A stretch of DNA of 6,013 nucleotides, taken from assembly GCA_017881145.1 (NCBI GenBank), contig JADGRG010000749.1, positions 1 to 6,013 of the forward strand, given 5' to 3'. Positions 1 through 6,013 of this stretch are shown here, piece after piece (the stretch's first letter is position 1; each line of letters starts with the position of its first letter). The stretch is from Sandaracinaceae bacterium (lineage in GTDB: Bacteria > Myxococcota_A > Polyangia > Polyangiales > JAFGIB01). The notes under the pieces are model-generated. The model worked only from the letters and a program-made list of their open reading frames with translations, did no database searches and was not told the origin of the DNA. Both the position numbers and the translations under genes were made by a program.

Positions 1-2
1 AG

Positions 3-569
3 GACGGCTTCATTCTGCCCTTCAAGAACGGACACGTCTTCGTCGACGAGCCGGTCGACCCAAGCCGCGGACCACTCGACTACACCACCAGCTTGCGTTC
101 CGATCTGCGCATGATGGGCATGTACTCACACATACGCGACGGCCGCCTGGACTGGCACTACCAGCCCACCGCACACGGCATGGAGCTGCGTGGCCGGATG
201 ACTCACGTGCCCACGGTCACGGTGGACGGCGCAGCGCTCGGCATCATCCCAGCGAGCCTTTTAGACGCATTCATTCCTGGCGACCTTCACAGCCTGATTC
301 GCGAGTTTCTCGCCACCGCATGCAAAGGCAACGATGGTCGCGGCATCGCGCTGACCGCTCGTTTCGATCAACGCCCCAGCGGTGCCGCCACCGTCGACGC
401 CTCGCTCGGCTTCGAAGCGCTCAACAACTTCTTGGTCAAGCTCGGCGTCGGTTTCTTCAACGACCGCGTGATGCCCAACCGTGACGTGAGCGCGGACGTG
501 GGGCGCTTGATGCTCGACGCGCAAGCGGCGTTCTCGGCAGACCTGGAACGCTACGCACGGTCGCGCTAA
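3..569 (+). CDS. C-terminal part of an unidentified protein (5' end outside window)
   Basis: I do not recognise this protein and assign no function. The frame is open from the first complete codon at position 3 to a TAA stop at 567-569, giving 188 visible residues. Codons before the first candidate starts (TTG at 93, ATG at 111) keep the same strong G/C third-position bias, and their translation (DGFILPFKNGHVFVDEP...) looks like ordinary protein. The gene therefore most likely begins left of the window rather than at 93 or 111. The visible part has no transmembrane segment and no signal peptide. It is mixed in composition: an aromatic and His-containing stretch (YSHIRDGRLDWHYQP), then a probable strand/helix region (VTVDGAALGIIPASLLDAF), and a likely amphipathic C-terminal helix (VGRLMLDAQAAFSADLERYA). 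No catalytic motif is evident. It converges on the RND operon with a 32-bp gap, so the two are not co-transcribed and the context does not indicate its role. That it is a real gene is fairly secure; its identity is unknown. Confidence 0.75.
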   Translation, partial: DGFILPFKNGHVFVDEPVDPSRGPLDYTTSLRSDLRMMGMYSHIRDGRLDWHYQPTAHGMELRGRMTHVPTVTVDGAALGIIPASLLDAFIPGDLHSLIREFLATACKGNDGRGIALTARFDQRPSGAATVDASLGFEALNNFLVKLGVGFFNDRVMPNRDVSADVGRLMLDAQAAFSADLERYARSR

Positions 570-601
570 AGCAGACTGGCAACGGCCATGCATCGCTTCG
601 C
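570..601. other. 32-bp intergenic gap between convergent genes, no clear terminator
   Basis: The plus-strand gene ends at 569 and the minus-strand pump gene ends at 602. The only dyad I see is a 4-bp stem with a 4-base loop, TGGC-AACG-GCCA at 577-588, with no T-run on either side. That is too weak to call an intrinsic terminator. Transcripts from both sides may end by a Rho-type mechanism or run into the opposite gene. Confidence 0.6.
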
Positions 602-3600
602 TTATCGGTTCGTCAGCGAGTAGGCGACCGGCACGATGACCAGCGTGAGCAAGGTCGAGGTGAGTAAGCCCCCGATGACGCAGATCGCCATCGGAGCGCG
701 GACTTCGCCGCCTTCGCTCCATGCCAGTGCCACCGGCAACATGCCAAACACCATCGCAGCCGTGGTCATCAGGATCGGGCGCAAGCGCGCCTCGCCAGCT
801 TCTATCAACGCCTGCTTCACGCTCTTGCCTTCAGCGCGCCTGTGATTCGCGAAGTCCACGAGCAAGATGGCGTTCTTGGTGACCAAGCCCATCAGCATGA
901 CGACACCGATCATCACCAGGATGCTGAGCGTCTTGCCCGTGAGGTAGAGCCCGCCGAACGCGCCGATCACCGAGAGCGGCAGCGAGAGCATGATGTTGAG
1001 CGGCTGCATGAAGCTGTCGAAGAGCGAGGCCAGGATCATGTACACCATCGCCACCGCAAGGAAGAGCGAGATGCCCATGGACTTGGCACTCTCGTTCATG
1101 ACGTCGGCCATGCCGACGAAGCCGGTGACCAAGTGGGCGGGCACGATGCGAGCCGCGGCTTCTCTTACGAGCTTGCTGGCTTCCCCGAGCGCCATGCCTT
1201 GCAGGCCTGCGAGCACGGTGATCTGTCGTTGGCGGGCCTGCCGCTCGATCTGGCTGTGACCTTTGCCGTGGGTGATGGTAACGATGTTGCTGAGATCGAC
1301 CGGCGCCCCGCTCAGCGACCGTACTTGCAGGTTGCCGAGCGAGCTCAGCTTGGCTTTGTCGGCATCGGGGAGCTGCACCGTGATGTCGTAGACGTCGATG
1401 CCGTCTTTGATTTCGCTGACGCTGTCACCAGCGAGCAGGCCGCGCACGGTGGTTGCGACGCTAACTACCGGCACCCCGAGTTGGTCCGCGGCGTCGCGAT
1501 TGACCTCGAAGTTCAGCTCCGGCTTGCCGCCGCGGTACGTGGTGTCGAGGTCGACCAAGCCTTGGATTTTGGCGAGCTCGACCACCAGTTTGTCGCTGAC
1601 CTGCGCCAGCTCGTCCAGGTCGCCGCCGCGGATGTAGAACTGGATCGGCTGCGCCCGGAAGGTATTCCCGCCGACGATTTCGATCTTCTGCACGGTGATC
1701 TTTGCACCGGGCGTCTTGCCGAAGCGCCCGCGTACCCAGCCCATCAGCTCTTCCTGGCTATAGCCGCGCTCGCGGGCCGGCGAGAGCGAGACCTGCACCT
1801 GCGCTTGATTGCTCTGTGGCCGGCCGCCGCCGCCGACGGTGGTGAAGGTGTGATCGATGCCGGCAACCTGCGTTCGCAAGTCTGCCGCGACCTTCTCCAC
1901 GAACGCGCTCGTCGTCGCGACCGAGTTGCCGGCGGGCAGCTCGACGTTCACGATGAACTGGGCGCGATCCTCTGGCGGCAAGAAGTCGGCCTTCACGTTC
2001 AGCACGGCGAGAACTGAAAGTCCGAGCGCCAGAATGACGAACACGCAGCTCAGTGCGCGATGCTCGAGCGCCCAGGCGATGATGCGCCCGTAGCTCCGAT
2101 CGACGCTTAGCAACACGCGCTCGATGCCTTGATAGACACGGCCATGTCGCTCGTGTTTCGCATGCAGAAAGCGCGAGCTCAGCATGGGCGTGAGCGTCAC
2201 CGACACCAGCATCGACACACCCACGGCGACCGAGACCGTGATGCCGAACTGGTACATGAAGCGCCCCACGATGCCGTGCATGAACGCGATCGGCACGAAC
2301 ACCGCCACGATCGACGAGGTGGTCGCCAGCACGGCCAGGAAGATCTGCGCCGTACCGTTGGATGCGGCAAGCTTCGGAGGCTCACCTTTGTCGAGGTGTC
2401 GATGGATGTTCTCGATCACCACGATGGCATCGTCGATCAGGATGCCGACCGAGATCGACAGGCCGAGCGTGGTGAGGTGGTTGAAGCTGAAGCCGAGCCA
2501 GCGCATCACAGCGAAAGTCGAGATGACGCTGGTGGGCAGCGCGAGCGCACTGATCAGGGTGGCTCGCCAGTCGCGCAGGAAGAGCAGAATGATCGCCACC
2601 GCCAGCGCGGAACCGGTGAGCAGGTCGCGCTGCACGTCATGGATGGCACGCTCGATGTAGGTGGCGTTGTCGGTGGGAATGGCGATGGTCGCGCCCTTCT
2701 TCGCCAAGAGCGGTCGCAGCTCGTCGACAACCTTGTGCACGTCATGCGCGATGGCCACCGTGTTCGAGCCCGACTGCTTACGAATGACGAGGCCGATCGC
2801 CGGCTTGCCGTCGAGGAAGGTCGCAGAGCGCTTTCGCTCCACGCCGTCGGTCACGCTGGCAACGTCGCTGATGTGCACGTCCGGGTAGAGCGCGTTCGGC
2901 AAGAGGATCTGGCCGACCTCGGCCGCGCTCTTGACCTCTCCGAGGGTCTTGATCGCGAGCTCGTGGTTGCCGCGCTCCAGCTTTCCCGCCGGCATGGAAA
3001 GGTTCTGCGAGCGGATCGCGCTGCCGATGTCGTCGACGGTTAGGCCGAGCCCGACGAGCTTGCTCGCGTCGATCGAGACGCGGATCTCGCGCTCACTGCC
3101 GCCGAGCAGGTCGACGCCTCCCACGCCAGTCACGCGCTGCACACGCTCGCGCACGACCTTGTCCGCCAGCTTCGTCAGCTCGCGCGGGCTCACGTTGCCG
3201 CCGAGCGCGATGCTCATGATCGGCTCGGAGCCCACGTCGAATTTGCGAATGATCGGTGGCTGCGTACCGCGCGGCAGCCGGCCCATGACCGCCGCAATCC
3301 GATCGCGTACGTCCTGCATCGCACTGTCGACAGCGACCTCGAGCTGGAACTCCACGGTGATCCGGCTCACACCCTCCATGTTGGTGGAGTGCAGAGCCTT
3401 GATTCCGGCGAGCGAGTTGATGGCTTCTTCGATCGGATCCGAGACCTTGGTTTCCATGGTCTCCGGGTCACCGCCCGGATACAGCACGGTTACGGTGATC
3501 ACCGGGAAGTCGACATCCGGATAGAGGTCGACGCCGAGGCGCGGATAGCTCAGCACCCCGAATACGACCGGCACCATGACGAGCATCACGGCAAACACCG

Positions 3601-3631
3601 GCCGCTTGATGAAGATGTCCGCGATTCTCAT
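602..3631 (-). CDS. RND multidrug efflux permease, HAE-1 (AcrB/MdtB-C-like) family, complete
   Basis: This is an inner-membrane proton/drug antiporter subunit of a tripartite efflux pump, 1009 residues, close to the usual 1020-1050. Layout: TM1 at about residues 11-29, first periplasmic porter loop about 30-335, TM2-TM6 about 337-486, cytoplasmic linker, TM7 about 526-546, second periplasmic loop about 547-849, TM8-TM12 about 850-1006. The proton relay is intact: Asp400-Asp401 in TM4 (GILIDDAIVVIEN), Lys919 in TM10 (GLVTKNAILLVDF), Arg949 and Thr956 in TM11 (ARLRPILMTT). The DDA motif points to the drug-exporting HAE class rather than the heavy-metal HME class. The start is the ATG at 3631, giving the typical RND N-terminus MRIADIFIKRPVFA. 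A longer frame exists from 3712, but its 27 extra residues are Arg/Gly-rich, unlike the family, and overlap the upstream gene by 85 bp. The chosen start overlaps that gene's stop by 4 bp. The gene ends only two residues (Asn-Arg) after the TM12 SLT motif, so it lacks the tail of its neighbour. The exact substrate cannot be told from sequence. Confidence 0.96.
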   Translation of the reverse strand: MRIADIFIKRPVFAVMLVMVPVVFGVLSYPRLGVDLYPDVDFPVITVTVLYPGGDPETMETKVSDPIEEAINSLAGIKALHSTNMEGVSRITVEFQLEVAVDSAMQDVRDRIAAVMGRLPRGTQPPIIRKFDVGSEPIMSIALGGNVSPRELTKLADKVVRERVQRVTGVGGVDLLGGSEREIRVSIDASKLVGLGLTVDDIGSAIRSQNLSMPAGKLERGNHELAIKTLGEVKSAAEVGQILLPNALYPDVHISDVASVTDGVERKRSATFLDGKPAIGLVIRKQSGSNTVAIAHDVHKVVDELRPLLAKKGATIAIPTDNATYIERAIHDVQRDLLTGSALAVAIILLFLRDWRATLISALALPTSVISTFAVMRWLGFSFNHLTTLGLSISVGILIDDAIVVIENIHRHLDKGEPPKLAASNGTAQIFLAVLATTSSIVAVFVPIAFMHGIVGRFMYQFGITVSVAVGVSMLVSVTLTPMLSSRFLHAKHERHGRVYQGIERVLLSVDRSYGRIIAWALEHRALSCVFVILALGLSVLAVLNVKADFLPPEDRAQFIVNVELPAGNSVATTSAFVEKVAADLRTQVAGIDHTFTTVGGGGRPQSNQAQVQVSLSPARERGYSQEELMGWVRGRFGKTPGAKITVQKIEIVGGNTFRAQPIQFYIRGGDLDELAQVSDKLVVELAKIQGLVDLDTTYRGGKPELNFEVNRDAADQLGVPVVSVATTVRGLLAGDSVSEIKDGIDVYDITVQLPDADKAKLSSLGNLQVRSLSGAPVDLSNIVTITHGKGHSQIERQARQRQITVLAGLQGMALGEASKLVREAAARIVPAHLVTGFVGMADVMNESAKSMGISLFLAVAMVYMILASLFDSFMQPLNIMLSLPLSVIGAFGGLYLTGKTLSILVMIGVVMLMGLVTKNAILLVDFANHRRAEGKSVKQALIEAGEARLRPILMTTAAMVFGMLPVALAWSEGGEVRAPMAICVIGGLLTSTLLTLVIVPVAYSLTNR
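612..790. repeat. Direct repeat copy 1 (3' end of downstream RND gene)
   Basis: These 179 bp encode TM11-TM12 of the complete permease and align without gaps to 3743-3921 in the neighbouring gene, in the same orientation and offset by 3131 bp. Perfectly matching runs include GTGGTCATCAGGATCGGGCG (both copies) and ACGCAGATCGCCATCGG. Most differences are single bases at synonymous positions, so the similarity reflects gene duplication with strong conservation, possibly helped by gene conversion. It is not a mobile element. Confidence 0.8.
3628..3631 (-). promoter_or_regulatory. ATGA stop/start overlap coupling the two RND genes
   Basis: On the minus strand the bases 3631 to 3628 read ATGA: ATG starts the downstream permease and TGA stops the upstream one. 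This arrangement is classically associated with translational coupling, where a terminating ribosome reinitiates on the next gene. Upstream of the ATG there is only a weak purine-rich stretch (GAAAG, 3642-3638, spacing about 6 nt), plus a GGTGGAG at 3652-3646 that is about 14 nt away, farther than the usual optimum. The lack of a strong, well-placed ribosome binding site fits coupling. The expected consequence is a fixed ratio of the two subunits. Confidence 0.8.
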
Positions 3632-6013
3632 GCTGCGCTTTCGGGCTCCACCGGCCCGCGTCCAGCGCCGGGATCCGCCTCGGCCAAGCCGAGCGCGCGT
3701 AACTGGATCCACTGCATGGGCCGCGAGTGGATCATCGATTCGGTCAGCGAGTACGCGACCGGCACGACCACCAGCGTGAGCAGCATCGAGGTCAAGAGCC
3801 CACCGATAACGCAGATCGCCATCGGTGCGCGGACCTCACCGCCTTCGCTCCAGGCCATCGCAACCGGTAGCATGCCGAACACCATCGCCGCGGTGGTCAT
3901 CAGGATCGGGCGCAGGCGCGCGATGCCGGCGTCGATCAGCGCCGCTCGCAGCCCGCTGCCATCGGCACGCAACTGGTTGGCGAAGTCGACGAGCAGGATC
4001 GCGTTCTTGGTGACCAACCCCATCAGCATGATCACGCCGATCATCGAGAAGATGTTGAGCGTCTGGCCGGCTGCATAGAGCGCGCCGAAGGCACCAACCA
4101 GCGAAAACGGCAACGAGAGCATGATGGTCAGTGGTTGGACGAAGCTGTCGAACTGCGCCGCCAAGATCATGTAGACGAAGATCACCGCCAGCAGCAGCGA
4201 CATGCCCATCGCTCCGAAGCTCTCTTGCATCGTGTCGGCCATCCCGATGAAGCCGGTGACGAGCGTTCCCGGAACCACCCGCTTGGCCGCGGCGGAGACC
4301 AGCTTGGTCGCTTCACCGAGCGTCAAGCCTTCGAGGCCGGCAAGCACCGTGATCTGGCGCTGGCGCGACTCACGTTCGATCTGGCTCGGGCCGTGGCCGT
4401 GGCGGATGTGCACGATGTTGCTCAAGTCTACCGGCATGCCATTTGCCGAGCGCACCTGCATATTGGCCAGTGACTCCACCTTCATGCGATCGGCATCGGA
4501 GAGCTGGACGACGATGTCGTAGAGGTCGACCCCGTCCTTGATCTCGCTGACTGGGCTGCCGGCCATCAGAATGCGAACCGTGCTAGCAACCGCGGCGACC
4601 GAGACACCCATGCTGGCGGCGGCTTGGCGATCGATGGAGATCGCTAGCTCGGGCTTTCCTCCGCGGTAGGTGGTGTCGAGGTCGACGAAACCTCTGGTCT
4701 TGGCAAGCTCGGCTTTGAGCGCATCGGTGGCGCGCACCAGCTCGTCCATGTCGGCACCGCGAACGAAGAACTGGATCGGCTGCGCGCGCGACGCCTGGCC
4801 ACCCATCGGCGCGATCGACTGCACCGTAACGTTGGCGTTGCGCACGCTGCGCAAGCGTTGCCGCAGCCACGCCATCAGCTCAGCCTGACTAAATGAGCGC
4901 TGCTTGCTCGGCACCAGCGTTAGCTGGATCTGTCCCAAGTTGGCGTGGCCCTGCACGCCGGCACCCACCGTCGCGAAGGTGTGCTCGACCCCCGGGATGC
5001 TCTTGCGCAGATCAGCTGAGACGGCTTCGGTGACGGAGGTCGTCGCCGCCAGCGACGCGCCAGCGGGCAACTCGACCTGCAAGTTGAGCTGGGCGCGATC
5101 CTCGTCTGGCATGTACTCCGTGCGCACGTGCGTCACCGCCAAGAGCGAACCCGCCAGAGCAAGCACCGCCAACCCGAGCGTCGTGATGCGGTGGCCGAGC
5201 GCCCAGCCCACGATGCGGCCATAGCCGCGATCGAGCGCCCGCAACGTAGCCTCGATCATCCGACCGGGCAGCCCAGCCAACCCCGAACGGCCCGCGTGTG
5301 CGGCACGCAGGAAGCGCGAGCTGAGCATTGGCGTCAGCGTGAAGGACACCAGCATCGACAGCGCGACGGCGACCGAGACGGTGATCCCGAACTGGTAGAA
5401 GAAGCGCCCGACGATGCCCCGCATGGTCGCGACCGGCACGAAGACCGCGAGGATCGACGAGGTGGTCGCGAGCACGGCCAGGAAGATCTGCGCGGCGCCG
5501 TTGGAGGCGGCCTTCTCGGGTGATTCACCACGCTCCAGGTGGCGGTGGATGTTTTCGATCACGACGATGGCGTCGTCGATCAGCACACCAATGGAGAGCG
5601 AGAGCGCCAGCATCGTCATGTTGTTGAAGCTGAAGCCGAGCCACTGCATGAAGGCGAAGGTTCCGATCACGCTGGTCGGGATCGCCACCGCGCTGATCAA
5701 TGTCGCGCGCGGATCACGCAGGAAGACCAGGATGATCGCCGCCGCCAGCAAGCCGCCGAATACCAGATCGAATTGCACGTCCCGGATCGAGCGCGCGATG
5801 TAGATCGAATCGTCGGTGGGCACCGCCAGCGTGGCGCCTGCTCGCGCGACGCGCGGCCTGATCTCTTCGAGGGCTTTGCGCACAGCCTGCGCCACGGCCA
5901 CGGTGTTGGCGCCGGACTGCTTGCGCACCACCAGCGCGATGGCCGCGTGGCCGTCGAGCGAGCTGGTCGAATGAGCGCGCTCCATCGTGTCCAGAACGTT
6001 CGCGACGTCGCGG
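3628..6013 (-). CDS. RND multidrug efflux permease, HAE-1 family, paralogue of the downstream gene (N-terminus outside window)
   Basis: This is the second proton-driven efflux permease, read from the right window edge (first complete codon 6012) to a TGA stop at 3630-3628: 794 visible residues. The frame stays open upstream of the ATG at 5985, and those nine codons (RDVANVLDT) align with the neighbour's ISDVASVTD. So 5985 is not the start, and about 250 residues (TM1 and most of the first porter loop) are missing; full length would be near 1050. Counting from the internal Met at 5985, the visible part holds TM2-TM12 with the relay Asp137-Asp138 (GVLIDDAIVVIEN), Lys660 (GLVTKNAILLVDF), Arg690 and Thr697 (ARLRPILMTT). 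By eye roughly two-thirds of aligned residues match the downstream gene, with only three differences over the last 60 or so residues up to SLT. Distinctive features are a 37-residue C-terminal tail after TM12 (SLTESMIHSRP...), four extra residues in the TM6-TM7 linker, and a different porter switch loop (VGAGVQGHAN). It probably pairs with the downstream permease in one pump, as MdtB and MdtC do. Confidence 0.95.
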   Translation of the reverse strand, partial: RDVANVLDTMERAHSTSSLDGHAAIALVVRKQSGANTVAVAQAVRKALEEIRPRVARAGATLAVPTDDSIYIARSIRDVQFDLVFGGLLAAAIILVFLRDPRATLISAVAIPTSVIGTFAFMQWLGFSFNNMTMLALSLSIGVLIDDAIVVIENIHRHLERGESPEKAASNGAAQIFLAVLATTSSILAVFVPVATMRGIVGRFFYQFGITVSVAVALSMLVSFTLTPMLSSRFLRAAHAGRSGLAGLPGRMIEATLRALDRGYGRIVGWALGHRITTLGLAVLALAGSLLAVTHVRTEYMPDEDRAQLNLQVELPAGASLAATTSVTEAVSADLRKSIPGVEHTFATVGAGVQGHANLGQIQLTLVPSKQRSFSQAELMAWLRQRLRSVRNANVTVQSIAPMGGQASRAQPIQFFVRGADMDELVRATDALKAELAKTRGFVDLDTTYRGGKPELAISIDRQAAASMGVSVAAVASTVRILMAGSPVSEIKDGVDLYDIVVQLSDADRMKVESLANMQVRSANGMPVDLSNIVHIRHGHGPSQIERESRQRQITVLAGLEGLTLGEATKLVSAAAKRVVPGTLVTGFIGMADTMQESFGAMGMSLLLAVIFVYMILAAQFDSFVQPLTIMLSLPFSLVGAFGALYAAGQTLNIFSMIGVIMLMGLVTKNAILLVDFANQLRADGSGLRAALIDAGIARLRPILMTTAAMVFGMLPVAMAWSEGGEVRAPMAICVIGGLLTSMLLTLVVVPVAYSLTESMIHSRPMQWIQLRALGLAEADPGAGRGPVEPESAA
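3743..3921. repeat. Direct repeat copy 2 (3' part of upstream RND gene)
   Basis: This is the counterpart of the repeat at 612-790, encoding TM11-TM12 of the upstream permease. The match fades on the left where this protein continues into its C-terminal tail and the other one stops. On the right it continues as a weaker protein-level similarity through the rest of both genes. Recombination between the two copies would remove about 3.1 kb and leave one chimeric permease gene with the downstream gene's 3' end. Confidence 0.8.

Noticed and set aside
577..588. TGGC-AACG-GCCA hairpin as a terminator
   Set aside because: Only four base pairs and no adjacent T-run on either strand.
261..722. 153-codon open frame on the minus strand
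   Set aside because: It overlaps both the plus-strand partial gene and the 3' end of the RND gene, is Arg/His-rich, and has poor codon use in this frame.
842..2017. 391-codon open frame on the plus strand
   Set aside because: It lies wholly antisense to the complete RND gene. Its product is dominated by His, Asp, Glu and Arg, the usual result of reading the opposite strand of a hydrophobic, GC-rich gene. The minus-strand frame is a clear RND protein.
2129..3043. 304-codon open frame on the plus strand, rich in His/Arg/Asp
   Set aside because: Same antisense artefact over the TM2-TM6 region of the RND gene; low-complexity charged composition and no recognisable domain.
3389..4078. 229-codon open frame on the plus strand spanning the junction of the two pump genes
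   Set aside because: Antisense to two well-supported overlapping genes. Its composition changes at the junction and shows no domain of its own.
3628..6013. Possible frameshift or pseudogene in the second RND gene
   Set aside because: The frame is uninterrupted from the window edge to the TGA stop, and all relay residues and TM2-TM12 are present; it is partial only because the window ends.
602..6013. Heavy-metal (CusA/CzcA-type HME) efflux pumps
   Set aside because: TM4 carries the DDA...VIEN motif of drug-exporting HAE pumps instead of the DGA-type motif of HME pumps, and no Met-rich or His-rich metal segments are seen in the porter loops.

Overview
The window is a GC-rich stretch (strong G/C preference at third codon positions) from a Gram-negative bacterium. 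That conclusion rests on two inner-membrane RND efflux pumps, a family that in its HAE-1 (AcrB-like) form works as part of a tripartite pump spanning both membranes. No finer taxonomic call is justified from the sequence; a myxobacterium-like or other high-GC proteobacterial lineage would fit.

Layout: (1) 3-569, plus strand: the C-terminal part of a protein I do not recognise, cut by the left window edge. (2) 570-601: a 32-bp gap between convergent genes. (3) 602-3631, minus strand: a complete 1009-residue RND permease. (4) 3628-6013, minus strand: a second, closely related RND permease lacking about 250 N-terminal residues because the window ends. The two pump genes overlap by 4 bp (ATGA on the minus strand), so they are almost certainly co-transcribed and translationally coupled. 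Transcription runs right to left, so the promoter and the expected membrane-fusion (adaptor) gene would lie beyond position 6013. The complete pump gene is the last gene of the operon.

How the genes work together: both permeases keep the full proton-relay set (Asp-Asp in TM4, Lys in TM10, Arg and Thr in TM11), so both look active. Adjacent paired RND genes such as mdtB-mdtC and muxB-muxC are known to encode pumps that use two different RND subunits, and the same is a reasonable inference here. The two copies are very alike in the membrane domain but differ in the substrate-path loop of the porter domain, in the cytoplasmic linker between TM6 and TM7, and at the C-terminus. This suggests duplication followed by divergence of substrate handling.

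Nothing here looks like a wholly new system. There are no RNA genes, mobile elements, CRISPR arrays or non-coding stretches over 300 bp. The points worth a second look are the paired-pump architecture, the altered switch loops, the 179-bp near-identical direct repeat shared by the two genes, and the unidentified left-edge protein.
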